Source of the DNA: Taibaiella sp965229095
GTDB taxonomy: Bacteria > Bacteroidota > Bacteroidia > Chitinophagales > Chitinophagaceae
Direction: 5' to 3'
Assembly (NCBI GenBank): GCA_965229095.1
Contig: OZ245855.1
Span: 2,914,001-2,978,000, forward strand
DNA length: 64,000 bases
Under the pieces are notes generated by a model. The model was not told where the DNA came from. It searched no databases and saw nothing but the letters and a program-made list of their open reading frames with translations. The position numbers and the translations under genes were made by a program. Below, piece after piece: positions 8,801-17,019 of this stretch; the first letter of the stretch is position 1; each line of letters opens with the position of its first letter.

Positions 8801-11800
8801 CTTCTTTTACGATTTGCGTAGGTGCTCCTCCTCCGCCGCCTGCTAATGACAACTGTGCCGGTGCAGTACCTTTAACCGTAAACCCCGACTATCTCTGCGG
8901 CGTAACCGCGAATGGCACCACCGCCGGCGCTACCCAATCTACCGAAACAGCGCCTACGGTAGCACCCACCGGGGTTAATGATGATGTATGGTACTCTTTT
9001 ACCGCCACCAATACTACTCATGTTATTACCTTAAGCAATGTAAACGGCAACGTAACCGATATGGCTATGGCCATTTATAGCGGTAACTGCGGCGCGCTGG
9101 TACACGTTCAGTCCAGCGACCCCAATATGATGACGGTTACAGGACTTACCGTGGGCCAGAACTATAAAGTGAGGGTCTATACCTATACGGCCACAGTAGG
9201 TAGCTGGGCCAACTTCACCATTTGCGTGGGTACACCACCGCCACCGCCTGCCAACGACAATTGCAGCAGCGCAACAGTACTGACCGTTAATGCTGATTAT
9301 AACTGCGGTGTAACGACCGTTGGCAGCACTGCCTCTGCTACGCAGTCGCCCGAAACACCGGTGCCTACAGTGGGTGCAACCGGGATTAACGATGATGTAT
9401 GGTACTCATTCACTGCCACCAGCGCCACCCATTCCGTTAGCCTTTCCAATGTAAACGGCCTTGTATCCGATATGGCCATGGCCATATACAGCGGCAACTG
9501 CGGTGCATTGACATTGATCCAATCCAGCGACCCCGATATTATGATCGTAAACGGGCTTACACCCGGGCAAGTGTACCGGGTAAGGGTTTATACTTACTCC
9601 TCCACTGCCGGCGACTGGGCCAACTTCACGATATGTGTAGGCTCCGCACCCGCGCCTTCCAATAATGATTGCGCCAATGCCACATCCCTGCTGCACACCG
9701 TAGCTTGTACCAATACGCCGGGAACCACCGCAGGCGCCACTATGTCTATGGCAGCAACGCCTTGCAATGGTAACCCCGACGATGATGTATGGTATTCTTT
9801 TGTGGCTACCGGGACCGATGCCCAGGTTGCCCTTTCCAATGTGGTAGCGGTACTGGGAACCAGCACCGATATGTACTTCCAGGTATTGTCGGGTGCTTGC
9901 GGTTCACCCACCAGCCTCTTGTGCAGCGATCCTAACACCGGTACCGTAACCGGTCTTACACCAGGACAGACCTATTATATCAGGGTATATACTTATGGCG
10001 CGACCAATGCTGCTACGTTCAATATCTGCGTAACCAATATTACACCGCCTACCGTTTGCAGTGTACCGCCATCCGTTACTGTGCCCGCAGGTTCCATTAC
10101 CGCCAGCGCTGCCACGATCAACTGGACAATACCGCCTACGGGGCTGCCTATCGGCTACCAATGGGAAGTAAGGACTTCGGGCGCTCCGGGAAGTGGCACT
10201 ACCGGTCTTGGCGCTTCCGGCAGCACGACCACAGCCACCACATCAGCAACCGGCTCTGTGCTGAACAGTTCTACTACTTATTCTGCTTATGTACGTACCG
10301 TTTGCGGCACTACCAACTTTAGTGCCTGGTCGCCGGCTACCGTATTTACGACGCTTTGCAATCCGCCGTTGGTACTCACCAGGAAGGACAGCACCCGTTG
10401 TGGTACAGGCGTAGTCGTATTGGAAGCGACTACTGTTGCCGGCGCCGAGCTGAAATGGTACACAGCGTCCACTGGAGGCACGGCCATCGGAACAGGCAGT
10501 CCATTCACGACACCATCCATAAGCAGCACCACGACCTACTATGTATCTGCGGCTACCGGGTCTACCTGCGAAAGCGGCAGGTTACCGGTTATCGCAACCG
10601 TTAATGCCAACCCTGTTGCCTCAGTTACGCCATCAGGCACCGTATTGATCTGCTCCGGCAGCACTACCACCCTTACAGCAGGTGGCGGCGGCACTTACCA
10701 ATGGCGCAATGCTGCAGGCAATATAGCCGGCCAGACTGCCGGTACCTTTACTACCGGTACCGCAGGCGCCTACCGTGTAGTAGTAAAGACCCCCGTAACA
10801 GGATGTACCGATACTTCGGCAGCCGTTACCGTCAATGTAGTACCACAGCCAACCGTGTTCCTGGGTAATGATACAACCTTCTGCGCCGGGAATACGCTAA
10901 CCCTGGATGCCGCTAATGCAGGTGCTACCTTCCTTTGGGACAATGGCAGCACAGGACAGACAAGAGCTGTATCCGCAAGCGGCATTTACCACGTGAAAGT
11001 AACGACCGGCAACTGCTCCCAAAGAGATACTATTGCTGTAACCGTTAATCCAGTTCCGGCAGTTAACCTCGGCAATGACACCAATATCTGCCTGGGCCAG
11101 ACGTACACCCTGAATGCCGGCAATGCAGGTGCCACTTACCTCTGGGATAACAGCACCACAGCACAGACACGCAATGTGACCGCTACAGGAAGCTATTCCG
11201 TTAAGGTAACCAATACTTTCAATTGCACAGCGAGAGATACCGTTGCTGTTACTTTCCTGGCAGCGCCTGTAGTGAACCTAGGCAACGATGTAGGTGTTTG
11301 CGCCGGCACTTCGGTAACCCTGGATGCAGGCAACCCCGGCCATACTTACCTGTGGAACGATGGTACTACGACACAAACAAAATCAGTATCCGCATCGGGC
11401 ACTTATTATGTTACGGTAACCAATATTGCCAACTGTAAAGGCTCCGATACCGTGATCGCGACCATCAACCCGAACCCTGTAGTGAACCTGGGTAACGACA
11501 CGACTATTTGCCACAATGTTACCCTCAGCCTGAATGCCGGGAATCCAGGCGCGACCTATCTCTGGAGCAATGGCACTACAGCACAGACCCTGGGCGTAAA
11601 CACACCGGGCAATTACAGCGTGGTGGTAACAGATGCTAATGCCTGTACCGGTACCGATAACATCAACATCACCGTTACCAATCCGCCAAGCGGCACGATC
11701 AACGCCGTGTACGGATCGGCAGCAACTTATACATTCAATGTATTGAGCCCGCAAAACGTAACCGGCTATACCTGGAACTTCGGCGACGGTTCGCCATTGG

Positions 11801-12195
11801 CATCGGGAGCATCAGTACAGCATACTTATACAGCCAACGGTATTTATACTGTTTCTGTAAGTTTGGGTGGCGCTTGTTCCGATAGTATTAAGCAGACCCG
11901 TACGGTAGATGTATTTGATGCAGGCGGTACCAGCATACCCCATATCGAACAAGACAAAGATCTGGTGCTCTACCCCAACCCGGCTAAAGATGTAGTGATC
12001 ATTGAAAACAGGAACAACCTGAAGATGAAACAGATCACTGTGTATAATGTAGTAGGCCAGGTACTTTCCAGCACCAAAGCCGATAGCGGTGATAAGCATA
12101 AGCTGAATACAACGGCCTTCGCATCGGGCATTTATACCCTCAGGATAGAGACCGATAAAGGTACCGTGATCAGGAAGTTTGAACTGATGAAATAA
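5863..12195 (+). CDS. Giant repetitive cell-surface protein with T9SS type A sorting domain
   Basis: 2110 residues from the ATG at 5863. Signal peptide with a long n-region, hydrophobic core (MLLLAMILMVCSTALYAQ), cleavage near AQA. Then nine related beta-sandwich modules of about 130 residues (approx. 39-166, 266-396, 494-621, 719-853, 858-989, 994-1123, 1129-1259, 1265-1393; hallmark DDDVWYSF or DDVWYSFTATN, SDMA/STDM, CSDP or SSDP, GQTYYIRVYTY), the first three alternating with fibronectin-like modules. Next come a fibronectin III module (1399-1496), Ig-like modules, four copies of a module starting NLGNDTTIC (1664-1942), a PKD domain (WNFGDGS), and a C-terminal T9SS domain (LYPNPAKDVVIIEN ... 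IRKFELMK). Probably an adhesin or matrix protein; no catalytic motif seen. The repeats are highly similar, so the copy number could vary between strains. The ATG at 5806 is an alternative start without benefit. Confidence 0.9.
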   Translation: MKTMVTKWSPGKWRQRTRMLLLAMILMVCSTALYAQAPANNECSGAIALAAPTGTCSNTAGTTVGATLSMAAAPCNGNPDDDVWYSFVASTTDVKIDISGTVAVVGGSTDMYFQVLSGTCGSFTSLLCSDPDNGIVGGLTPGQTYYIRVYTYSTGVTANFNLCVTNFTSAPTACATLNNPANNSQASTSPSLAWGTVTNALTYDVYLGTTNPPTAIVATTNTNSYTVTPALPVGTDYYWYVVPRNSAGATTGCATNTRKFTTVAAPPNNECANARVLTQTATCTNLTDSTVGATFSMAAAPCSGNPDDDVWFSFVATATDAKIALSGVSAIAGGSTDMYFQVLSGTCGSLTSLLCSDPDNAIIGGLTVGQTYYIRVYTYGAGVTAKFSICVTTLTAPSSCATLNNPANNIQVTATPSLTWSSVTNAVAYDVYMGSTNPPTTLLTTINGNSNTSYTIPSALALGDYYWYVAPRNSAGGPTNCSTNTRKFTVVAPPSNDECTNAKVLIQAATCTNTTDSTVGATSSMAAAPCNGNPDDDIWYSFVATASDAKITISGVTAIAGGSTDMYFQLLSGACGSLSSLLCSDPNEAIYSGLTVGQTYYIRVYTYSAGVTAKFSICVTSLPVPVCATLASPANNDLTPATLALSWNSVTNATAYDVYLGTTNPPTTLLTTVNGNGTTSYTIPTALALGNYYWYVVPKNGSGAATGCAANTRKFTAVGPPANDECSGAEVLTVNPDFNCGATTNGTTVAATQSNETAPTVNAAGTNDDVWYTFTATNAIHKISLTNITGLVTDMAMAIYSGNCGSLVHIQSSDPETMTVTGLTPGQSYKVRVYTYTATPGSSASFTICVGTPPPPPPNDNCNNAIALTVNPDYNCGTTTNGTTVGATQSTETAPTVGVSGVDDDVWYSFTATNTSHTITLSNVTGNVTDMAMAIYSGNCGTLVHVQSSDPNTMIVNGLTVGQNYKIRVYTYSSTYSDWASFTICVGAPPPPPANDNCAGAVPLTVNPDYLCGVTANGTTAGATQSTETAPTVAPTGVNDDVWYSFTATNTTHVITLSNVNGNVTDMAMAIYSGNCGALVHVQSSDPNMMTVTGLTVGQNYKVRVYTYTATVGSWANFTICVGTPPPPPANDNCSSATVLTVNADYNCGVTTVGSTASATQSPETPVPTVGATGINDDVWYSFTATSATHSVSLSNVNGLVSDMAMAIYSGNCGALTLIQSSDPDIMIVNGLTPGQVYRVRVYTYSSTAGDWANFTICVGSAPAPSNNDCANATSLLHTVACTNTPGTTAGATMSMAATPCNGNPDDDVWYSFVATGTDAQVALSNVVAVLGTSTDMYFQVLSGACGSPTSLLCSDPNTGTVTGLTPGQTYYIRVYTYGATNAATFNICVTNITPPTVCSVPPSVTVPAGSITASAATINWTIPPTGLPIGYQWEVRTSGAPGSGTTGLGASGSTTTATTSATGSVLNSSTTYSAYVRTVCGTTNFSAWSPATVFTTLCNPPLVLTRKDSTRCGTGVVVLEATTVAGAELKWYTASTGGTAIGTGSPFTTPSISSTTTYYVSAATGSTCESGRLPVIATVNANPVASVTPSGTVLICSGSTTTLTAGGGGTYQWRNAAGNIAGQTAGTFTTGTAGAYRVVVKTPVTGCTDTSAAVTVNVVPQPTVFLGNDTTFCAGNTLTLDAANAGATFLWDNGSTGQTRAVSASGIYHVKVTTGNCSQRDTIAVTVNPVPAVNLGNDTNICLGQTYTLNAGNAGATYLWDNSTTAQTRNVTATGSYSVKVTNTFNCTARDTVAVTFLAAPVVNLGNDVGVCAGTSVTLDAGNPGHTYLWNDGTTTQTKSVSASGTYYVTVTNIANCKGSDTVIATINPNPVVNLGNDTTICHNVTLSLNAGNPGATYLWSNGTTAQTLGVNTPGNYSVVVTDANACTGTDNINITVTNPPSGTINAVYGSAATYTFNVLSPQNVTGYTWNFGDGSPLASGASVQHTYTANGIYTVSVSLGGACSDSIKQTRTVDVFDAGGTSIPHIEQDKDLVLYPNPAKDVVIIENRNNLKMKQITVYNVVGQVLSSTKADSGDKHKLNTTAFASGIYTLRIETDKGTVIRKFELMK

Positions 12196-12218
12196 ACATC
12201 CAAGGATAAGATCCTCTT

Positions 12219-12243
12219 AGCCCCTGCCCATAAAGCAGGGGCT
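12219..12243 (+). terminator. Rho-independent-type terminator of the surface-protein gene
   Basis: AGCCCCTGC, 7-nt loop, GCAGGGGCT, followed by ATTTATT; 23 bp after the stop codon. Confidence 0.75.
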
Positions 12244-12345
12244 ATTTATTGAAAGCATAATCCGGTTTCGTGAAGCGGGAAGCCCTATTGGTAAAAAAAA
12301 ATGACATAGGCATGCAATGGTTCTTGATCAATTCGTTTTTTTTGA

Positions 12346-12353
12346 TTTACTTT
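12346..12353 (+). promoter_or_regulatory. Possible Bacteroidota -7 element upstream of a candidate small RNA
   Basis: TTACTTTG differs in one base from the TAnnTTTG consensus; a TTG lies about 20 bp upstream within a T-rich stretch. It would start a transcript at about 12358. Confidence 0.3.
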
Positions 12354-12357
12354 GCAC

Positions 12358-12464
12358 CCGGAAAATAGAGGAAGAACCAACCTAACCAACCCTTAACCAA
12401 ATCCTCGTTCATCCCTGTCACCGGGAACGAATCTTTCCGCGACCGCTCCATGAGCGGTTTTTTT
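12358..12464 (+). ncRNA. Candidate small RNA ending in a strong terminator
   Basis: The gap 12244-12722 has no convincing ORF. Between the promoter-like site and the terminator at 12442 lies an unstructured A/C-rich tract (repeats of AACCAACC) and a hairpin formed by CGTTCATCCC and GGGAACG. No small-RNA family is recognised. An alternative is that it is the leader or tail of an unknown transcript. Confidence 0.35.
12442..12464 (+). terminator. Strong intrinsic terminator with no upstream gene
   Basis: ACCGCTC, CAT loop, GAGCGGT, then seven T. It faces + and follows no coding gene other than the one already terminated at 12243, which is the main argument for an independent small transcript here. 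Confidence 0.7.
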
Positions 12465-12641
12465 AATGGGCACTAGCGCCCTCCCCCGAAAGACATTACA
12501 CTTCTGTGACTAAAGCGATCTTCCTGTCCGTATCGCATAACTTTTGTTCAGTGAACCAGGCCCATTCAGAAAGGACGTTCACCATTGTACCTATCCCATG
12601 CACTACTAAACTTATACGGCCCCGCAACAAGGGCTCAAAGC

Positions 12642-12688
12642 ACATAACGAAGCGGCCGCTGCAAATTGCAGCGGCCGCTTCGTTATGT
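12642..12688. terminator. 47-bp near-perfect palindrome, probable terminator of the 12723-13760 gene
   Basis: Arms of 23 bp (12642-12664 and 12666-12688) around a single A; each arm contains a NotI site (GCGGCCGC). It lies 34 bp downstream of the stop of the minus-strand gene, so it is likely its terminator and may work in both directions. Confidence 0.6.
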
Positions 12689-12722
12689 CTGGCTATCCGA
12701 CCAATAGCAGTCTTTCAGCTAT

Positions 12723-13760
12723 CTACCGCAAACGTTCGGTACAGAACCCTTTTCCCGTTAATGGGTCCAGGCGCATCCGGTACAGTGCATTTCCTTTACG
12801 ATTGCTCGTGCTCTCTACCAGGGCGCCTATCAGGCCAAACATCACCGCAGCATTATCCGATCGTTTAATGCCATAACCTACTTCCTGGAAATAGAAGTCC
12901 CCGTTTCTGAATTTCATTTCCAGCAAACCGTCCGAAGTTTTCTTGAACCATTTTTTGCCATTGTACAAAGCAAAGCAATCGGCCTTCTCCAGGCTGGCGC
13001 CCTTCTTTTTGCCTTCGCCCTTTTCGTAGAAATAAGAAACATTGGTACCATCCATAGAGTATTTCTTTTCGACAAACTCGGAAGTGGCAGGAGCATTATT
13101 CAGGAATTGTTCCAGAGTATAATAAACCCCCGTTTTGGGCTCCTCCTTATATACCGGGTACTTGTCTTTCTCCGCGCCTATCTCCGCTTTAATGGCTTCA
13201 AGACTTAGTACAGGCGCGTTGTCCGGCACAGTAGCATCATTCGTTATATGATACAACCAATCTGTCATTTTCCGGGCAACCAGTCTTTTCACATTATTGG
13301 TTACATCCCAGGCATTGGTCGTTTCAAAAAAAGAATCCACATGCTCCGCCAGGCGGTATTGGCCTTCTTTCCCCAGGTAAAAATCCATACGCCCGTAAAA
13401 AGTACCCATTTCCCCTTCGATAGGCCTGTCGGCCATCGAGAAATTGTGCACCACGATCAGCAAGGTCTTATCGCCCCTGGCCGCATCCAGCCCCGCCACG
13501 CTGCGGGCAAATTGCTGCAGCATTTGTTCCAGCCCGCCGACCGGCACCTGCAGGTTTTTTTTATTAAAAGCGCCCAGGCGCAAATAGCCGATATTATCCT
13601 TGTCTTCCCGCATGTCCAGCACCTGCACCTGATTGAAGACGGTATTGGAATTGAGGCTATCGGTTACCTGGAGTTTAAAATCGTCGCGGGAATCTGCCAA
13701 TACATTAAAATTAAAGGCAAAAGAAAGGAAAGCGGCCAGGAGGCCCAAACGTTTGTTCAT
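12723..13760 (-). CDS. Secreted hypothetical protein
   Basis: 345 residues, signal peptide MNKRLGLLAAFLSFAFNF cleaved near LADS. The mature protein has mixed alpha/beta character with motifs LLIVVHNFSMADRP, YGRMDFYL, and a C-terminal part about a 'KKWFKKTSDGLLEMKFRNGD' strand pair. I know no family. The ATG at 13760 is the only one with a proper signal sequence. It is divergent from paaZ (75 bp apart). Likely periplasmic or outer-membrane associated. Confidence 0.75.
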   Translation of the reverse strand: MNKRLGLLAAFLSFAFNFNVLADSRDDFKLQVTDSLNSNTVFNQVQVLDMREDKDNIGYLRLGAFNKKNLQVPVGGLEQMLQQFARSVAGLDAARGDKTLLIVVHNFSMADRPIEGEMGTFYGRMDFYLGKEGQYRLAEHVDSFFETTNAWDVTNNVKRLVARKMTDWLYHITNDATVPDNAPVLSLEAIKAEIGAEKDKYPVYKEEPKTGVYYTLEQFLNNAPATSEFVEKKYSMDGTNVSYFYEKGEGKKKGASLEKADCFALYNGKKWFKKTSDGLLEMKFRNGDFYFQEVGYGIKRSDNAAVMFGLIGALVESTSNRKGNALYRMRLDPLTGKGFCTERLR

Positions 13761-13835
13761 GAGTGAATAAATAGGAGGATTAGGCTATTTAAGTACAATA
13801 TATGTAAATTGCAGCTCGCAAAAATAGCAAATAAT

Positions 13836-15890
13836 ATGTCATTACCTCAGTTGCGCAATTACGCCCAGGGCCAATGGGTTGCAGGAGAAGGAACAGGAGA
13901 AACATTACACAATGCCATTACCGGCGAAGCCATATACAGCGCGAGCAGCAAAGGGCTCGATTTTGCCGGTATGATGCAATATGCCCGTACCAAAGCCGGG
14001 CCTGTCTTACGCAGGATGACCTTCCAGGAACGCGGCCGTATGCTGAAAGCACTCGCCATGTACCTGATGGAACGTAAAGAGACTTATTATACCATAAGCC
14101 GCTACACCGGCGCCACCCGGGCCGATAGCTGGGTAGATATCGAAGGCGGGATCGGCAACCTTTTTGCCAATGCCTCCCTGCGCCGCCAATTTCCCAACGA
14201 GTCTTTTTATGTAGACGGCGATCCGGCGCAGCTTTCCAAGAACGGATCCTTTATCGGGCACCACATTATGGTACCCCGCAGAGGCGTAGCCATCCATATC
14301 AATGCCTTTAACTTCCCGGTATGGGGTATGCTGGAAAAAATAGCCGTGAACCTGCTGGCAGGCGTACCGGCCATTGTAAAACCGGCAACCATCACCTCTT
14401 TCCTTACCGAAGCGGTAGTAGAAGACATCATCAGCTCCGGTATTCTTCCCGAAGGCGCGCTGCAACTGGTCTGCGGATCGGCCAGGGGTATCCTCGATTA
14501 TGTAGAGAACGGCGATGTGGTTACCTTCACCGGCTCCGCTTCTACGGGCAAAATGCTGAAAGCCCATCCCCGCCTGATCGACGAAGCGGTCCCTTTCAAT
14601 ATGGAAGCCGACTCTCTTAACTGCTCCGTATTGGGTCTTGATGTAAAGCCCAACAGCCCCGAATTTGATATATTCATTAAAGAAGTAGCCAGGGAGATCA
14701 CCACCAAGGCTGGTCAGAAGTGTACTGCCATACGCCGTATCATTGTGCCATCGCCGATGATCGAAGATGTGCAGATAGCCCTGGGCAAAAGATTGTCTAC
14801 GACCCTTATCGGCGATCCATCCGTGGAAGGTGTCCGCATGGGCGCATTGGCCGGGCAGTCGCAGAAGAAGGAAGTGCTCGAAAAAATACAGGAGCTGTCC
14901 CGTTCCCAGGAAATCGTTATCGGCGACCTCAACAATTACGAGCTGCACGGGGCCGACAAAGATAAAGGGGCTTTCCTGCCTCCGGTCGTATTTTACAACG
15001 ATGATCCATTTAATAAAACAGCCTGCCACGATATAGAAGCCTTTGGCCCGGTAAGCACCCTCATGCCTTACGATACCTTGGGCGAGGCCATCGAATTGTC
15101 CCAAATGGGTAAAGGTTCGCTGGTAAGCTCTATCATTACGGCCGACGATAACATTGCCAAAGAATACGTGCTCGAAGCGGCTTCCATGCACGGAAGAATA
15201 TTGGTGCTGAACAGCGACTGCGCCAAAGAAAGCACCGGTCACGGTTCTCCCATGCCTCTTCTCGTACACGGCGGTCCCGGCCGGGCAGGCGGCGGCGAAG
15301 AGATGGGCGGCAAACGCGGTGTATTGCATTACATGCAACGTACTGCCATACAAGGCTCTCCTACCAGCATCTCGAAGATCACCAATGTGTACCAGCAACA
15401 CGGCAAACAGAACGAGACCGAAATACATCCTTTCAAAAAACATTTTGAAGACCTGCAGGTAGGCGATACTTTAATTACCGCCAAACATACCGTTAGCGAA
15501 GCCGACATTACCAATTTTGCCAATGTAAGCGGCGATAACTTCTACGCCCATATGGACGCGACCTCCCTGGAAGGCACCATATTCGAAAGACGTGTGGCAC
15601 ACGGTTATTTTGTACTGTCCAAAGCAGCAGGCTTGTTCGTAGATGCCAAGAAAGGTCCGGTATTGCTCAACTACGGTATCGATGAAGCGCGCTTTACCAA
15701 ACCGGTTTACCCCGGTGCTACCATTGGCGTAAAGCTCACGGTAAAACAAAAGGTAGACCAGGAGAAGAAAAGCGAAGACGATATCGCAAAAGGCATTGTT
15801 AAATGGCTGGTAGATGTGTACGACGAAACGGGAGAAACGGTAGCCATCGCCACCATCCTGACAATGGTCAAAAAGAAAAATCAAAATTAA
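13836..15890 (+). CDS. paaZ: PaaZ: oxepin-CoA hydrolase / 3-oxo-5,6-dehydrosuberyl-CoA semialdehyde dehydrogenase
   Basis: Bifunctional ring-opening enzyme of aerobic phenylacetate degradation: the C-terminal hydratase-like domain hydrolyses oxepin-CoA and the N-terminal aldehyde dehydrogenase oxidises the semialdehyde. 684 residues from the ATG at 13836 (family about 680). Aldehyde dehydrogenase domain about 1-525 with Glu257 (NMEADSLN) and Cys296 (GQKCTAIRR), at nearly the same positions as in the E. coli enzyme (from memory). MaoC-type domain about 535-684 with the D-x4-H motif (Asp567, His572 in GDNFYAHMD). No other paa gene is in the window, so it is separated from the rest of the pathway here. 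Confidence 0.95.
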   Translation: MSLPQLRNYAQGQWVAGEGTGETLHNAITGEAIYSASSKGLDFAGMMQYARTKAGPVLRRMTFQERGRMLKALAMYLMERKETYYTISRYTGATRADSWVDIEGGIGNLFANASLRRQFPNESFYVDGDPAQLSKNGSFIGHHIMVPRRGVAIHINAFNFPVWGMLEKIAVNLLAGVPAIVKPATITSFLTEAVVEDIISSGILPEGALQLVCGSARGILDYVENGDVVTFTGSASTGKMLKAHPRLIDEAVPFNMEADSLNCSVLGLDVKPNSPEFDIFIKEVAREITTKAGQKCTAIRRIIVPSPMIEDVQIALGKRLSTTLIGDPSVEGVRMGALAGQSQKKEVLEKIQELSRSQEIVIGDLNNYELHGADKDKGAFLPPVVFYNDDPFNKTACHDIEAFGPVSTLMPYDTLGEAIELSQMGKGSLVSSIITADDNIAKEYVLEAASMHGRILVLNSDCAKESTGHGSPMPLLVHGGPGRAGGGEEMGGKRGVLHYMQRTAIQGSPTSISKITNVYQQHGKQNETEIHPFKKHFEDLQVGDTLITAKHTVSEADITNFANVSGDNFYAHMDATSLEGTIFERRVAHGYFVLSKAAGLFVDAKKGPVLLNYGIDEARFTKPVYPGATIGVKLTVKQKVDQEKKSEDDIAKGIVKWLVDVYDETGETVAIATILTMVKKKNQN

Positions 15891-15902
15891 GACACAGTAA
15901 TG

Positions 15903-15933
15903 AACGACGGCTTATCCAAGGTCGTCGTTTTTA
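15903..15933 (+). terminator. Terminator of paaZ
   Basis: AACGACG ... CGTCGTT stem followed by TTTTAC, 13 bp after the paaZ stop. Confidence 0.65.
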
Positions 15934-15950
15934 CTTAATGTAAACAGGCA

Positions 15951-16098
15951 ACACGAACTCTTCCGTGGTTCGTGTCCTCACGAATCACGGATCACGCATC
16001 ACAAGATAACCTGGTTCATGAGGACAAGAACCAGGGGAAGCAGTGTACCACTTGTAAAGCCCGTCGGGTACGGCGATCACCCCTACCGGGTGATTTTA
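15951..16098 (+). ncRNA. Candidate structured RNA between paaZ and the next gene
   Basis: Three successive hairpins in about 150 nt: ACACGAAC/GTTCGTGT (15951-15975), CCTGGTTC/GAACCAGG (16010-16035), and a terminator-like ATCACCC/GGGTGAT (16076-16094) followed by TTTTATG. Because paaZ is already terminated upstream, this could be an independent small RNA or a leader of the gene at 16188. A 6S-like RNA was considered but the closing stem of that family is not evident. Confidence 0.3.
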
Positions 16099-16187
16099 TG
16101 TCAAATCAATAATTCATTTCACATTCCATTAAACTTTCTTTATCCGGGAGCATCAAAAAGCCATTAAAAGACAATTAAACCTGTTTT

Positions 16188-16886
16188 ATGAGAAAGCTGA
16201 GCTTTATCCTCCTCCCTTTTTTACTGCTTACTGCTACCTTGTCCTTTGCGCAGGAAAGCGACAGCACCGACGATACCGTTTACGAAGACGAGAGCGAGTA
16301 CATCGATTACAAATCACACGACATGTTCCGGCTGCTGGACACACTGGAAGGGCAGATCGGCGTTTACCTGGCTTCCACCCCTTTTATGGGCCAGCAATCT
16401 TTTGGCGGCGGGCTGGACCTGCAGGGCTGGTACACCAATAGCTTTGCAGCCGGTATCAGCCTTACCATCACCGGGAGAAAAGTAAGCCCCACTTTTGGCT
16501 ACGATATCGGGCAATCTTTGCTTACCTATTACGACATCAGCCTGTTCAACGAGTTCAAAATGCTGCAACGGCACCGCTTCGAGGCAGCCTTCCGGCTGTA
16601 CACCGGCGTATCCATTTTTCACCTGGCCGACAATACCATCAAAGAAAGGTACACCTGGTACGACGAGTACGGCTTTGCCTATGAAGGCGAAAGGGCTCTG
16701 CCTATAGCCAACAATGTCTTTATGCGGGTGGCTCCGGCCTTCGTGCTGCGTTACCGTGTAAGCCGCAACGTGATGATCGAAGGCAGCGCAGCCTATAACT
16801 TTTTTGTCGGCGGCCCTAAATTTGGCCAGCTCAACGATTTCAACAATTACCAGTTGCAGTTGGGGATCAAGGCCAACCTCAGGTAA
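16188..16886 (+). CDS. Outer-membrane beta-barrel-like hypothetical protein
   Basis: 232 residues. Signal peptide (RKLSFILLPFLLLTATLSFA), acidic linker (ESDSTDDTVYEDESEYIDY), then alternating amphipathic strands rich in aromatic residues (GLDLQGWYTNSFAAGISLT, FVLRYRVSRNVMIEGSAAY) and a C-terminal strand (YQLQLGIKANLR) typical of Bacteroidota outer-membrane barrels. No specific family recognised. Single-gene unit ending in its own terminator. Confidence 0.8.
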   Translation: MRKLSFILLPFLLLTATLSFAQESDSTDDTVYEDESEYIDYKSHDMFRLLDTLEGQIGVYLASTPFMGQQSFGGGLDLQGWYTNSFAAGISLTITGRKVSPTFGYDIGQSLLTYYDISLFNEFKMLQRHRFEAAFRLYTGVSIFHLADNTIKERYTWYDEYGFAYEGERALPIANNVFMRVAPAFVLRYRVSRNVMIEGSAAYNFFVGGPKFGQLNDFNNYQLQLGIKANLR

Positions 16887-16910
16887 CCGGAATAACCCAT
16901 CATAAACTCC

Positions 16911-16939
16911 GCCGCTCCTTTTACCGGGGCGGCTTTTTT
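16911..16939 (+). terminator. Terminator of the 16188 gene
   Basis: GCCGCTCC / GGGGCGGC stem (one G-T pair), 7-nt loop, then a run of T. Confidence 0.7.
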
Positions 16940-17019
16940 AGGACCCGGTCTCCCGCAGAAACCCATTTTTTGTTAGCTTTGCAGCTATTTTTCGCTAAAA
17001 CATTTATCCGGAATAAACT

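Noticed and set aside
12506..12868. Plus-strand ORF of 120 residues
   Set aside because: Overlaps the 47-bp palindrome and the end of the minus-strand gene; translation has low complexity basic content typical of antisense frames.
14007..15443. 478-residue minus-strand ORF opposite paaZ
   Set aside because: Antisense frame of a strongly conserved enzyme gene; the translation is His/Gly/Tyr-rich, as expected from mirror codons.
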